The position numbers and the translations under genes were made by a program. This document shows, piece after piece, positions 16,715-24,349 of a stretch of DNA of 30,801 nucleotides; the first letter of the stretch is position 1, and every line of letters starts with the position of its first letter. The DNA lies in contig CAYOKT010000032.1 of the NCBI GenBank assembly GCA_964404605.1, positions 1-30,801 of the forward strand. Direction: 5' to 3'. The notes below the pieces were generated by a model. It saw nothing but the letters and a program-made list of their open reading frames with translations, was not told where the DNA came from and did not search any database. This stretch comes from CAYOKT01 sp964404605 (GTDB taxonomy: Bacteria > Electryoneota > Electryoneia > Electryoneales > Electryoneaceae).

Positions 16715-16744
16715 AATATAAACGACGGGCGAAAGAGGTCGCAA
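16715..16744 (-). promoter_or_regulatory. Promoter of the ecfT-truA-pur-tat operon
   Basis: On the minus strand TTGCGA (16739-16744), an 18-base spacer and TATATT (16715-16720) predict a start about 30 bases before the ecfT ATG. It resembles the rib operon promoter (TTGCGC-18-TATATT). It is probably the main promoter of the 12-gene run. Confidence 0.65.
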
Positions 16745-16833
16745 ATCACCCCTTTTCAGGCGAGTGTGACGGCATCGTGGATCGGTCCGCGAATGACAGC
16801 GCAGGGCGCCGGGCGCGGCCGGAGAAATCCCGC

Positions 16834-18261
16834 TCAGTCTCTGTCGGGAGGGAGGATTCCGAAGCGGCGCATCTTGTCCCACAGGGTCTTCCGGCTGATG
16901 CCGAGCAGCTCCGCCGCGCGCGCCCGGTGGAATCCCGTGTGTTCAAGGACATTTTTCAGGTGGCGGATCTCCGCTTCACGCAGGGCATCGGCGAGCGGCC
17001 CGATGGCGTGCTTCCGCCGTCTCGGACGGGCCGCACCAGCCGTTTCCCGCCCGGCCGCGGACGCAGAGGTTCCCCGGCGCATGGCTTCGGGGAGATGTTC
17101 GATCCCGATGCGGGAGCCGTTGCAGAGCAGCACCGCCCGTTCCACGGCGTTTTTCAGCTCGCGGACGTTCCCCGGCCAGGGGTAGCTCTCGAGCATCTCG
17201 AGGGCTTCCTCGCTGAAGCTCGTCACCCGCTTGTTGATCCGCTTGCTGTGAATCCGGCGGAAATGTTCGGCGAGCAGGCGGATGTCCTCTCTGCCCCGCT
17301 CCGCCAGGGTCGGCAGCTCCACGGTCACCGTGTTGATCCGGTAGAACAGGTCCTCCCGGAAACGTCCGCCGGCGACGAGGGCGTCGAGGTTGTGCAGGGT
17401 GGCGCAGACCAGCCGCACATCGACATGGACCGTCTCCGTGCCGCCGACCCGCTCGAACTCCCGCTCCTGCAGCACGCGAAGCAGCTTCACCTGCACCGTC
17501 TCGCTGAGATCGCCGATCTCGTCGAGGAAGATGGTACCGCGGTGAGCCTGCTCGAAGCGGCCGATCTTCCGTTGCAGCGCCCCGGTGAAAGCGCCCTTCT
17601 CATGCCCGAACAGCTCGGATTCGAGCAGGGTCTCCGTCAGGCTGGCGCAACTCACCTTGATATAAGGTTGTTCGCGCCGGGGGCTGTTGAAGTGGATGGC
17701 GGAGGCAACGAGTTCCTTGCCGGTTCCCGACTCCCCCTGCACGAGGATGTTCGCATCCGAAGCGGCCACGGTCTCGATGAGGTCGTAGATCTCCCGCATC
17801 CTCAACGACTTCCCGATGATCCGCCCGAGGTGGTCGCGCTCGGTGGGTTCTCCCGCCGCCGGGCGCGCCGCGGCGCGATGCACGATGTCGGGGTCGAAAC
17901 GCCGCAGGCGGTCGATGAGATCCGAGATGCGGAACGGCTTGGTCAGGAAGTCCACCGCGCCGAGCTTCATCGCCTTGACCGCCGTGTCGACGTTGCCATA
18001 GGCGGTGAAGGCGAAAACGGCGGTGTCGGGGCGAAGAGCGATCACCCGTTCGATCAACTCGAGCCCGTTGAGCCCCGGCATGACGAGGTCGGTGAGCACG
18101 ACATCGTGCTGGTGGCGGCGGAACAGCTCCAGCCCCTCGCTGCCGTTCTCCGCCGCGTGGACCTGGCACCCCTCCGCCCGCAGGGCATCCTGGAGCGCGA
18201 GGCGGAGGATCGGCTCATCCTCGACGACGAGCACGCGCCTGCACGGAGCGACGTCGTTCAC
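16834..18261 (-). CDS. Sigma-54-dependent response regulator (NtrC family)
   Basis: A 475-aa regulator with three domains. The receiver (about 8-122) has phospho-acceptor Asp58 (DVVLTDLVMPG) and Lys108 (FLTKPF). The AAA+ domain (about 147-380) has Walker A GESGTGKE (176-183), the sigma-54 contact loop GAFTGA (223-228) and Walker B TIFLDEIG. The C-terminus is a Fis-type helix-turn-helix (ARAAELLGISRKTLWDKMRRFGI). All are intact, so it should activate sigma-54 promoters when phosphorylated. The GTG start overlaps the kinase stop as GTGA, with GGAGAG upstream. No -24/-12 promoter was recognised in the window, so targets are unknown. Confidence 0.95.
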   Translation of the reverse strand: MNDVAPCRRVLVVEDEPILRLALQDALRAEGCQVHAAENGSEGLELFRRHQHDVVLTDLVMPGLNGLELIERVIALRPDTAVFAFTAYGNVDTAVKAMKLGAVDFLTKPFRISDLIDRLRRFDPDIVHRAAARPAAGEPTERDHLGRIIGKSLRMREIYDLIETVAASDANILVQGESGTGKELVASAIHFNSPRREQPYIKVSCASLTETLLESELFGHEKGAFTGALQRKIGRFEQAHRGTIFLDEIGDLSETVQVKLLRVLQEREFERVGGTETVHVDVRLVCATLHNLDALVAGGRFREDLFYRINTVTVELPTLAERGREDIRLLAEHFRRIHSKRINKRVTSFSEEALEMLESYPWPGNVRELKNAVERAVLLCNGSRIGIEHLPEAMRRGTSASAAGRETAGAARPRRRKHAIGPLADALREAEIRHLKNVLEHTGFHRARAAELLGISRKTLWDKMRRFGILPPDRD

Positions 18262-19757
18262 GATGGCTGCTCTCCCGCTGTTTGGCCGTCCGTTTCCGGT
18301 GCGGCCGGAAGGATGATGGTGAAACAGGCGCCCTTGCCTTCCCGGCTTGTCACCTCGATCCGGCCGCCATGACGCTGCACGATGCTCTCGCTCACCGCCA
18401 ACCCCAGCCCGGTCCCCTCCCCCGGCGAACGCCCGGTGAAGAAGGGATCGAAGATGTGAGGCAGAACCTCTTTCGGGATGCCGATCCCGTTGTCTTTAAT
18501 ATACACCTCGACCTCGCTGCCCGACCGTTCCCGCACGCCCAGGGTCAGCTCGCCCCCCGCCTCACCCACCGCCTGCACGGCGTTGAGGAAGATGTTCAGC
18601 AGCACCTGCCGCATCTGGTCCGGGTCGACCAGCACGTACGGTAACTTTTCGGGAAGGTCCCAGTGGACGAGGATTCCCGCCTTGCGGATCGGGTGCCCCA
18701 CCAGTTCGAGGGTGTCCTCGAGAAGCTCCACCGGGTTCGCGGAGACCGGGCTGAAGGGGGTCTGCCTCGCGAAGGAGACCAGCCCGGCGACGATCTTCTC
18801 GATCCGCAGCAAGCCCTCGCGGATCGCCTTGCTGTACTGCCGGAAGGTGGCCTCGTCGAGCTTGTAGCGCTCGAGGTTCTCAACGAGGTTGAGGATGCCC
18901 GCGAGGGGGTTGCGGACCTCGTGCGCCACCCCTGCGGCGACCTTGCCGATCATCGCGATGCGCTGCGCCTGGTGGAAATGCTCTTGCGCCTCCCGCTCCT
19001 GCTCGCGGGCCTGGTCGAGCTGATCGAGCATATTGTTGAAGGCTTCCGCGACCTCGCCGATCTCGTCCGCCCTCTGCACCGTGGCGCGCATCCAGGGCTC
19101 CGAGCCGGCACGGCGTACCACGTTGCGCAACTCCATGACCGGGCGGAAGGCATGCCGCAGGTACAGGATCACGAGCAGCGCGATCAGGACCACCAAGCTA
19201 AACGCAGCCGCGGTCTGGCGCAGCCGGATCGCCGCGATTTCCCGTTCCAGCGGGCGGAGCGAGTAGCCGACCAGCAGGTGCCCCCAACTTCGGGTCGAGA
19301 TGTTCAGCGGGGTGGTGACGGCGAGGATCGGCTCTCCGTTCCTGCCGGTGATGTGGTAGAGCCCGGTCCGGTCGGTACCCGCCGTCATTCGATCCAGCGA
19401 GTCGGAGGGGACCCGCCCGTACTCGCCGAAGTCGTGCGAGGCGATCACCCGGCCCTCCCGGTCCGTGACCCGGATGATCCGGACATGCAGGTCCTTCTTC
19501 TTCATCCACTCGTCGATGTAATTCTCGATCAGCCCGCCCTCCTCGATGAAACCGAGTTCTTCGTAGAGGAGGGCGTTTGTGATCGAGATGGCGAGGGTTT
19601 CCGAAAGGTGGCGCCGCCAGATTTCGCTCTCGCGCGTGAGCAGCCGCTCCGCTTCCCGGGTGAAATAGGCGGTCAAGAGGAGAACGATGAGGGCATAGAG
19701 CCCCACGGTGACGAGCGCGATGCGCGCGCGGAGGGAGCGGAATATCACGGCGCCCAT
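18258..19757 (-). CDS. Membrane sensor histidine kinase
   Basis: A 499-aa kinase. Membrane helix 1 (about 10-31) and helix 2 (about 183-201) enclose an extracytoplasmic domain of about 150 residues. That domain has a PAS/Cache-like look (RVTDREGRVIASHDFGEYG). A HAMP domain (about 202-255) follows, then the phospho-acceptor His279 in AAGVAHEVRNPLAG, and an ATPase domain with DNGIGIP, FDPFFTG and GTGLGLAVS. The start given is the ATG at 19757. A GTG at 19748, overlapping the upstream stop as GTGA, is an equally plausible start. It pairs with the sigma-54 regulator downstream. Confidence 0.93.
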   Translation of the reverse strand: MGAVIFRSLRARIALVTVGLYALIVLLLTAYFTREAERLLTRESEIWRRHLSETLAISITNALLYEELGFIEEGGLIENYIDEWMKKKDLHVRIIRVTDREGRVIASHDFGEYGRVPSDSLDRMTAGTDRTGLYHITGRNGEPILAVTTPLNISTRSWGHLLVGYSLRPLEREIAAIRLRQTAAAFSLVVLIALLVILYLRHAFRPVMELRNVVRRAGSEPWMRATVQRADEIGEVAEAFNNMLDQLDQAREQEREAQEHFHQAQRIAMIGKVAAGVAHEVRNPLAGILNLVENLERYKLDEATFRQYSKAIREGLLRIEKIVAGLVSFARQTPFSPVSANPVELLEDTLELVGHPIRKAGILVHWDLPEKLPYVLVDPDQMRQVLLNIFLNAVQAVGEAGGELTLGVRERSGSEVEVYIKDNGIGIPKEVLPHIFDPFFTGRSPGEGTGLGLAVSESIVQRHGGRIEVTSREGKGACFTIILPAAPETDGQTAGEQPS

Positions 19758-20719
19758 CCGCGCTGCGGCCGGACGGCGCCGGGTGCCGTGAGATCGCCCT
19801 CGTAGGCGGAGGGTCCGAACACCTCCAGCATCCGCTGCTCCACCTCGTCGTAGAAGGCGGGATCCACGGGCGCGAAGCCGCCCCGCAACTCCTCGTCCCA
19901 GCTCGCCATCTCCGCGCTGTCGGCGGGAGCATGCGGGTCGAGGCCGAGGAGAGCCTCCCGCAGGTAGCGGAGAAGGGTATCGGGGGCGTCCGGCGCGACG
20001 ACGAGGGGGAAGTTGGGGATCGGATCGCTCACCGCGATGACCCGCAACCCGCGGTCGGCATAGCGGCGGGCGACCACGTCGCGGATCCCGCAGGCATCCA
20101 CCTCGCCCGTCAGCACCGCCTTCGCGGCGGTGTCGTGGTGGCGATAGTAGGAGAACGAAGCCAGGTCCGGCAGCTTCAATCCCGCGCGCATGAGCATCAG
20201 CCGCGGGTAGAGGTGGCTCGAGGTCGACAGGGCTGACCCGAAGGCGAAACGGCGCCCCTTCAACTGCGCGAGATCCTCGATGGGACTGTCCTCGCGCACG
20301 CAGATCATCGCATGATAGGTCGCATGTCCGCCGGTGTTCAGCCGAACGAGCGGAACCGCTCCGAAGCGTTTCCGGGCGCGGACATAGGTCACCGGACCGA
20401 GGTAGGCGAGATCGACCTCGCCCGTCTGGAGCTGCTTCACCGTCTCCGAATAGGAGCGGGACAAGATGAGTTCAAAGCGGTACGGGGTGCGCCGCTCGAG
20501 GGCGTCGAGGAACGGCTGGTAACGGAGGACCATCAGGCGCGGGTTGTAGAAGGTGACGATCCCGAAACGGACTACATTGGACCCCGCCGCCCCCGCGGCG
20601 GGAGCCGGCGGGGAGGCCTCGGAAGCGGCGGTAATCGACAGGGAGGCACTCATCAGGACACCAAGCGCCCTCCTCACTCGCCGCCGGAGGCGACCCGCGA
20701 TCCGCCCTCCGGCCCACAC
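19745..20719 (-). CDS. PhnD/phosphate-phosphonate-like periplasmic binding protein
   Basis: A binding protein of about 324 aa. After an Arg-rich n-region and a hydrophobic core (ALGVLMSASLSITA), the mature part begins VVRFGIVTFYNPRLMVLRYQPFLDALERRT. It continues with QTGEVDLAYLGPVTYVRA, LKGRRFAFGSALSTSSHLYPR and GEVDACGIRDVVARRYA, the order of motifs in PhnD/Phosphate-binding-like proteins. The start is uncertain: GTG at 20719 has GGGGAGGGG upstream and gives a proper signal peptide. ATG at 20782 gives a long unlikely leader. It overlaps the kinase gene by 13 bases. With no permease or ATPase nearby, a sensing rather than transport role is likely; the ligand is unknown. Confidence 0.85.
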   Translation of the reverse strand: MWAGGRIAGRLRRRVRRALGVLMSASLSITAASEASPPAPAAGAAGSNVVRFGIVTFYNPRLMVLRYQPFLDALERRTPYRFELILSRSYSETVKQLQTGEVDLAYLGPVTYVRARKRFGAVPLVRLNTGGHATYHAMICVREDSPIEDLAQLKGRRFAFGSALSTSSHLYPRLMLMRAGLKLPDLASFSYYRHHDTAAKAVLTGEVDACGIRDVVARRYADRGLRVIAVSDPIPNFPLVVAPDAPDTLLRYLREALLGLDPHAPADSAEMASWDEELRGGFAPVDPAFYDEVEQRMLEVFGPSAYEGDLTAPGAVRPQRGWAP

Positions 20720-20944
20720 GAAACACCCGCCCCTCCCCGGGGGAGGGCCCGGTCGGTCGATGCCGAACGTTCCCGGTCTCATGGAAGCGACCCCGCGCAC
20801 CCTTGGTCCGCCCGCCGGCTTTCCGGTCAGGCCGACCACCAATCTACCTACTCGCGCCGCACGGGGCAAATTACGCTCGATCCACGGTCCGGGCGAGAAA
20901 AGTTGGTTTCCCGGGATGCCTCATGCCTGTCATGCGTAAAGACA

Positions 20945-21060
20945 TGTCACTCTGACCCGTCCCGAAGCGTCGGGACGAGGGAAGAGTCTCGAAACGATGC
21001 GCTTCCGTTGGATATGAACCAGTTCGTTTCGAGATCCTTCACTTGCGTTCAGGATGACAC
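20945..21060. repeat. Interspersed inverted-repeat element (GTCAYYCTGA...TCTCGAAACG type)
   Basis: The left arm (20945-20996) starts TGTCACTCTGA and ends AGAGTCTCGAAACG. The right arm (21025-21060) is its imperfect reverse complement, starting CGTTTCGAGATCCTTC and ending TCAGGATGACAC. The left arm contains an inner 7-bp hairpin GTCCCGA/TCGGGAC. Elements of this form (TCATYCTGA...GAAGRATCTCGA) are widespread, non-coding, multi-copy sequences in many bacterial genomes. A multi-copy nature here is inferred, but the assembly gap 41 bases further on is what a repeat would cause. Confidence 0.7.
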
Positions 21061-21101
21061 AGTTGAGCGTTGCGTTTCACACATTATGAAACCCGGGACT
21101 G

Positions 21102-21201
21102 NNNNNNNNNNNNNNNNNNNNNNNNNNNNNNNNNNNNNNNNNNNNNNNNNNNNNNNNNNNNNNNNNNNNNNNNNNNNNNNNNNNNNNNNNNNNNNNNNNN
21201 N
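21102..21201. other. Assembly gap (100 N)
   Basis: Exactly 100 undetermined bases. This round number is the usual convention for a scaffold gap of unknown size. Whatever lies between the repeat element and the terminator region of the 792-aa gene is missing, and the true distance is unknown. Confidence 0.98.
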
Positions 21202-21252
21202 CGGGCGAGAAAAGCGCGAAAGGAAACCCGCACGGAAGCACCACCATTCCCA

Positions 21253-21287
21253 CAAAACTCCCGGGATTGACGCCGAGCTTCCCGGAG
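21253..21287 (-). terminator. Candidate terminator of the 792-aa propeller gene
   Basis: On the minus strand, CTCCGGGA (21280-21287) can pair with TCCCGGGAG (21258-21266) with one bulged C, followed by TTTTGTGG. It lies 17 bases after the stop codon. The stem is imperfect and the T-run is only four long. Confidence 0.45.
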
Positions 21288-21303
21288 GCGGCCGTCGGGC
21301 GTG

Positions 21304-23682
21304 CTACCGGCGAATGAGGGCCACCTTCCCCGTCTTGGATTTTCCCTCCGGGCTCGTGATCAGGAGGAGGTACACCCCGCTCGGCGCCCACTCACCCGCA
21401 TAGTCACGCCCGTCCCAACCCGAAAGCGCCGCCTGGTCGAACGCCAACGTGCGGATCAGCCGCCCGGAGGGGGTGAAGATCTTCACCTCCGCGCCGGGAA
21501 CGAGGCTGTTTCCGCCGAAGGTCAGGTGAACACTCTCGTTCGGACCGCTGAAGAAGGGTTGCGGGCTGACGGTGACCCGCCCCAGTTCGCTCCCGAAATT
21601 GCGGAAGGGAGTCGTCACGACCGAAATGCCCTCGTTCGTCCCGATGTAAGCTTCCCCCGTGACGGGAAGGAACTCGAGGGCGGTGATGTTATCGTCCACC
21701 AGCGGGCTGGGGAACGCTCCCGCATCGGTGGTGTAGTGACGCACCCAGGTGAAACGGTCGTTTCCGAGGACGGAGACCCCGAAATTGGTTCCGACCCAGA
21801 CCTGGTCGACAGGGTCAATGGCAACCGCCGTGACCGCCTCGCCGAGAGCGCCCTGCATTCGAATCGCCTCCATCTGGCTCACCGGCAGGTGGGTGTCCAG
21901 CATGAAGAGGCCGGACGGGGTTCCAAGCCAGAGCATCCCGTCGTGACCGAGGGTCATGTCGTTGATCTCGGTGAAATCGAACACGTAATCGGGAGCGCGG
22001 AAGTAATGGTACACGTCATCCGTAGGGTCCCCGGGGGTGCCGGCGGGGTCCAGGAGTACCAGCGGGTCCGTGTCCGATGTCCGGGTGCCCATCCAGACCC
22101 GATCCTGGTCATCCACTTCGAGAAGACCGATAAAATTGGTCCGGAGGCCGTCCGTGGCGCCGTAGCGCATCCAGCCGATCGTGTCGCGCTCCGCCGGGTC
22201 GGCGGCGAACCACCCCGGCGGCACGTAGACCAGCGGTTTCTGATCCCGCGCCTGCTGGTTGGCGATCCACAGGCCGCCCTCGGCGGAGGCGGCGAAATCC
22301 ATGACAAGCACGAAGTTGTCGCTGCTGCTGATGCCGCGAAGGCGTGAACCGGTCGCTTCCGTATTATCGAAGTAGCGGAGAGTGTCGGGGCTCGATTCGG
22401 GCGGGATGTAGAGCGCGCCGCTGCCGCGGGTGCCCAGCCACACGCCGCCGAAGGCGTCGAACCCGATCGCCTGCATGTTGATCTGCAGGATGTCGAAGAC
22501 GGGGGCGGCGACGTTCAGCCGTGAATAGGCTTCCCAGGCGCCGTGATGCAGATGGTAGGCGCCGCGGATGCGTTCGCTCCGCGAGGTGAGCCAGATCTCC
22601 CCCGACGGCGACCGCTTGATGGCCATGATCTGGTTGCCCCCGGGCGTGTTGGGGGTGAGGATGGCCCTCTCACCCCCGGCGTCGCGCAGCACTCCGCCCG
22701 GGTTGCCGGGGTAGCTCCGCTCGGTCTCCAGGGCGCACCATAGTTCGCCGCCGTCGTACACGACATCAAACACCTTCTGATCGAAGCCCTCGATGAGGCG
22801 TTCCCAGCGGCTTCCATCCTCGGAGAGCCGGTACAGCCCGGTCCCGCCGGCGAGAACCAGGTTCCCCTCACCATCCAGCACCAACCCGAAGGACGAGATG
22901 TCACTGCCGACCCGCTCGAAGCCGCTGCCGGTCCAGCGCTGAACGCTGACGAGGTAGACGCCCACATAGACCTGTCCGTCGAGTTCGGTGAGGAGGCTGG
23001 TGGCTGATTCTGCGTCGCAATTCGGACACTCCGGCAACTCATCGCCGTAATCATACACCGTCCACGAAGCGGCATCGATCAGGTTGGCCTCGAGGGGCGC
23101 GCGGGCCACCCCCCTGCGAGTCAGCAGCCAGAGGGTGTCCTCCGTCGGCAGGACACGGAGGACATCGATCGGGCGGGACCAGGAACCGAAGTTCCGGTAG
23201 GTATCCTTGACCACCCAGATGTCATCGCCGACATCCGCCGGCTCCATCCGGGAGACTCCCGCATCGGTGGCGATATACGCCGCATCGGAGGAGAACCGGA
23301 TATCTCGAATCGTGAACACGGAGGATTCGTTGAAGAAATCGAGCACCCGCTGCCGAAGGCGGCCTGATGACAGGTCGAAACGGTCGAGAGCACCATCGGC
23401 GTATCCGATCCAGAGCACGCCCTGGCCCGGCTGGACCGCGACCACCTTCACCTCGTTGGAGAACAGCCCCTGGTCGCAGTTCCAAAGTGCTGCAGCGAGG
23501 GTGCCTCGATCGACGACGATGATCCCGCCTTCCGAAGCGGCGAAGGCGCGGTCCGCGGTGACGGCGATGCGAAGGGCGCGCCACCCGGAGGTAATGGTCG
23601 TCCAGGTGTCCGCCTGGAGCGCCCGGGCCGTGAAGAGGAGCAGCGCTGCGATGAGGAGCAGACGGGTACGACGGATATCCAT
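21304..23682 (-). CDS. Secreted beta-propeller protein, PorZ/two-component-propeller-like, with FlgD-like C-terminus
   Basis: A 792-aa protein with a signal peptide (LLLIAALLLFTARALQA). Most of the chain is a series of short propeller blades of the form G-x-LW-IGY/GT-x-x-G (VLWIGYADGALDRFD, EIWLTSRSERIRG, GVWLGTRGSGALYIP, MLWLGTPSGLFMLD, QVWVGTNFGVSVL). The opening TWTTITSGWRALRIAVTADRAFAASEGGI resembles PorZ. The last about 90 residues (VTVSPQPFFSGPNESVHLTFGG, then VKIFTPSGRLIRTL and WDGRDYAGEWAPSGVYLLLI) form a FlgD-like Ig module, a surface-attachment or sorting type of domain. The ATG at 23682 has GGGAG upstream. Role unknown, probably cell surface or secreted. Confidence 0.85.
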   Translation of the reverse strand: MDIRRTRLLLIAALLLFTARALQADTWTTITSGWRALRIAVTADRAFAASEGGIIVVDRGTLAAALWNCDQGLFSNEVKVVAVQPGQGVLWIGYADGALDRFDLSSGRLRQRVLDFFNESSVFTIRDIRFSSDAAYIATDAGVSRMEPADVGDDIWVVKDTYRNFGSWSRPIDVLRVLPTEDTLWLLTRRGVARAPLEANLIDAASWTVYDYGDELPECPNCDAESATSLLTELDGQVYVGVYLVSVQRWTGSGFERVGSDISSFGLVLDGEGNLVLAGGTGLYRLSEDGSRWERLIEGFDQKVFDVVYDGGELWCALETERSYPGNPGGVLRDAGGERAILTPNTPGGNQIMAIKRSPSGEIWLTSRSERIRGAYHLHHGAWEAYSRLNVAAPVFDILQINMQAIGFDAFGGVWLGTRGSGALYIPPESSPDTLRYFDNTEATGSRLRGISSSDNFVLVMDFAASAEGGLWIANQQARDQKPLVYVPPGWFAADPAERDTIGWMRYGATDGLRTNFIGLLEVDDQDRVWMGTRTSDTDPLVLLDPAGTPGDPTDDVYHYFRAPDYVFDFTEINDMTLGHDGMLWLGTPSGLFMLDTHLPVSQMEAIRMQGALGEAVTAVAIDPVDQVWVGTNFGVSVLGNDRFTWVRHYTTDAGAFPSPLVDDNITALEFLPVTGEAYIGTNEGISVVTTPFRNFGSELGRVTVSPQPFFSGPNESVHLTFGGNSLVPGAEVKIFTPSGRLIRTLAFDQAALSGWDGRDYAGEWAPSGVYLLLITSPEGKSKTGKVALIRR

Positions 23683-23718
23683 GAGGACTCCCAGGAGTAG
23701 GGGTGAGTGAACAGGTCT

Positions 23719-23740
23719 GATCGATTCAGGAGAATCGATC
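23719..23740. repeat. Perfect 9-bp inverted repeat upstream of the propeller gene
   Basis: GATCGATTC and GAATCGATC flank AGGA. The element lies 37-58 bases upstream of the propeller start and 31 bases after the ribH stop. It has no T-run on either side, so an operator or mRNA hairpin is more likely than an intrinsic terminator. Confidence 0.55.
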
Positions 23741-23770
23741 CACTGGCGAGCCCACGCCGGCGCTACCTTT

Positions 23771-24238
23771 TCAGCTCAACTGGCTGTAAAGATCGACCAG
23801 TTCCACGGCGCTCTGCGCCGCGAAAAAGCCGCGATTGCCGGCCTTCGTGCCCGCGCGTTCGATCGCCTGTTCAAGGGTGTCCGCGGTTACGACTCCGTAC
23901 ACCACGGGGACCTTCCCCTCCATCGCCACCTGCGCAAGCCCCTTCGTGACTTCCGCGGCGATGTGATCATAGTGGGAGGTCGCTCCACGGATCAGGCAGC
24001 CGATGCCGATGACGGCATCCACCTTGCCGCTGTCCGCCAGCTTCTTCGCCGCCGACGGCAGCTCGAAGGAGCCGGGCACGCGCAGGATGATGATGTCGTC
24101 ATCCTTCGCGCCGTGACGCCGCAGGGCGTCCAGGGCGCCGGCCTCGAGCTGATCCGTGATGAAATGGTTGAAACGGCTGATCACCAGGCCGAAACGACGG
24201 CCTTCCGCTTTCAGAACACCCTCAATCACCTTCGGCAT
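23771..24238 (-). CDS. ribH: 6,7-dimethyl-8-ribityllumazine synthase
   Basis: A 155-aa lumazine synthase with the family motifs VISRFNHFITDQLEAGALDAL, VPGSFELP and IGIGCLIRGATSHYDHIA; catalytic His89 lies in the last. VVYGVVTADTLEQAIERAGTKAGNRG is also present. It condenses 5-amino-6-ribitylaminouracil with dihydroxybutanone phosphate and normally assembles as 60-mers or pentamers. The ATG has GAGGAG eight bases upstream. It is the last gene of the rib operon, 111 bases after ribAB, and no clear terminator follows apart from the 9-bp hairpin. Confidence 0.97.
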   Translation of the reverse strand: MPKVIEGVLKAEGRRFGLVISRFNHFITDQLEAGALDALRRHGAKDDDIIILRVPGSFELPSAAKKLADSGKVDAVIGIGCLIRGATSHYDHIAAEVTKGLAQVAMEGKVPVVYGVVTADTLEQAIERAGTKAGNRGFFAAQSAVELVDLYSQLS

Positions 24239-24349
24239 CCGGTTGCTCCTCTTTCGCTTCCGCCACTCGGATCGTCGTAACCCTGAATCAGCCTCTTCGT
24301 GGCGGTGTCTCTTTTCCCGTGGTCATACCCGGCAAGCTGGAAAACGGCG

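Larger units (their letters stand above)
20720..21303. other. Intergenic region with repeat and assembly gap
   Basis: No gene is supported here. The right part holds an imperfect inverted repeat (20945-21060) and a run of 100 undetermined bases. The left part (20720-20940) is the upstream region of the binding-protein operon. Its TATA-poor, GC-rich sequence shows no clear promoter. Confidence 0.5.

Noticed and set aside
16679..16882. N-terminal extension of EcfT by 68 residues
   Set aside because: The extension would begin upstream of a good promoter and is not hydrophobic; the EcfT family begins near the internal ATG.
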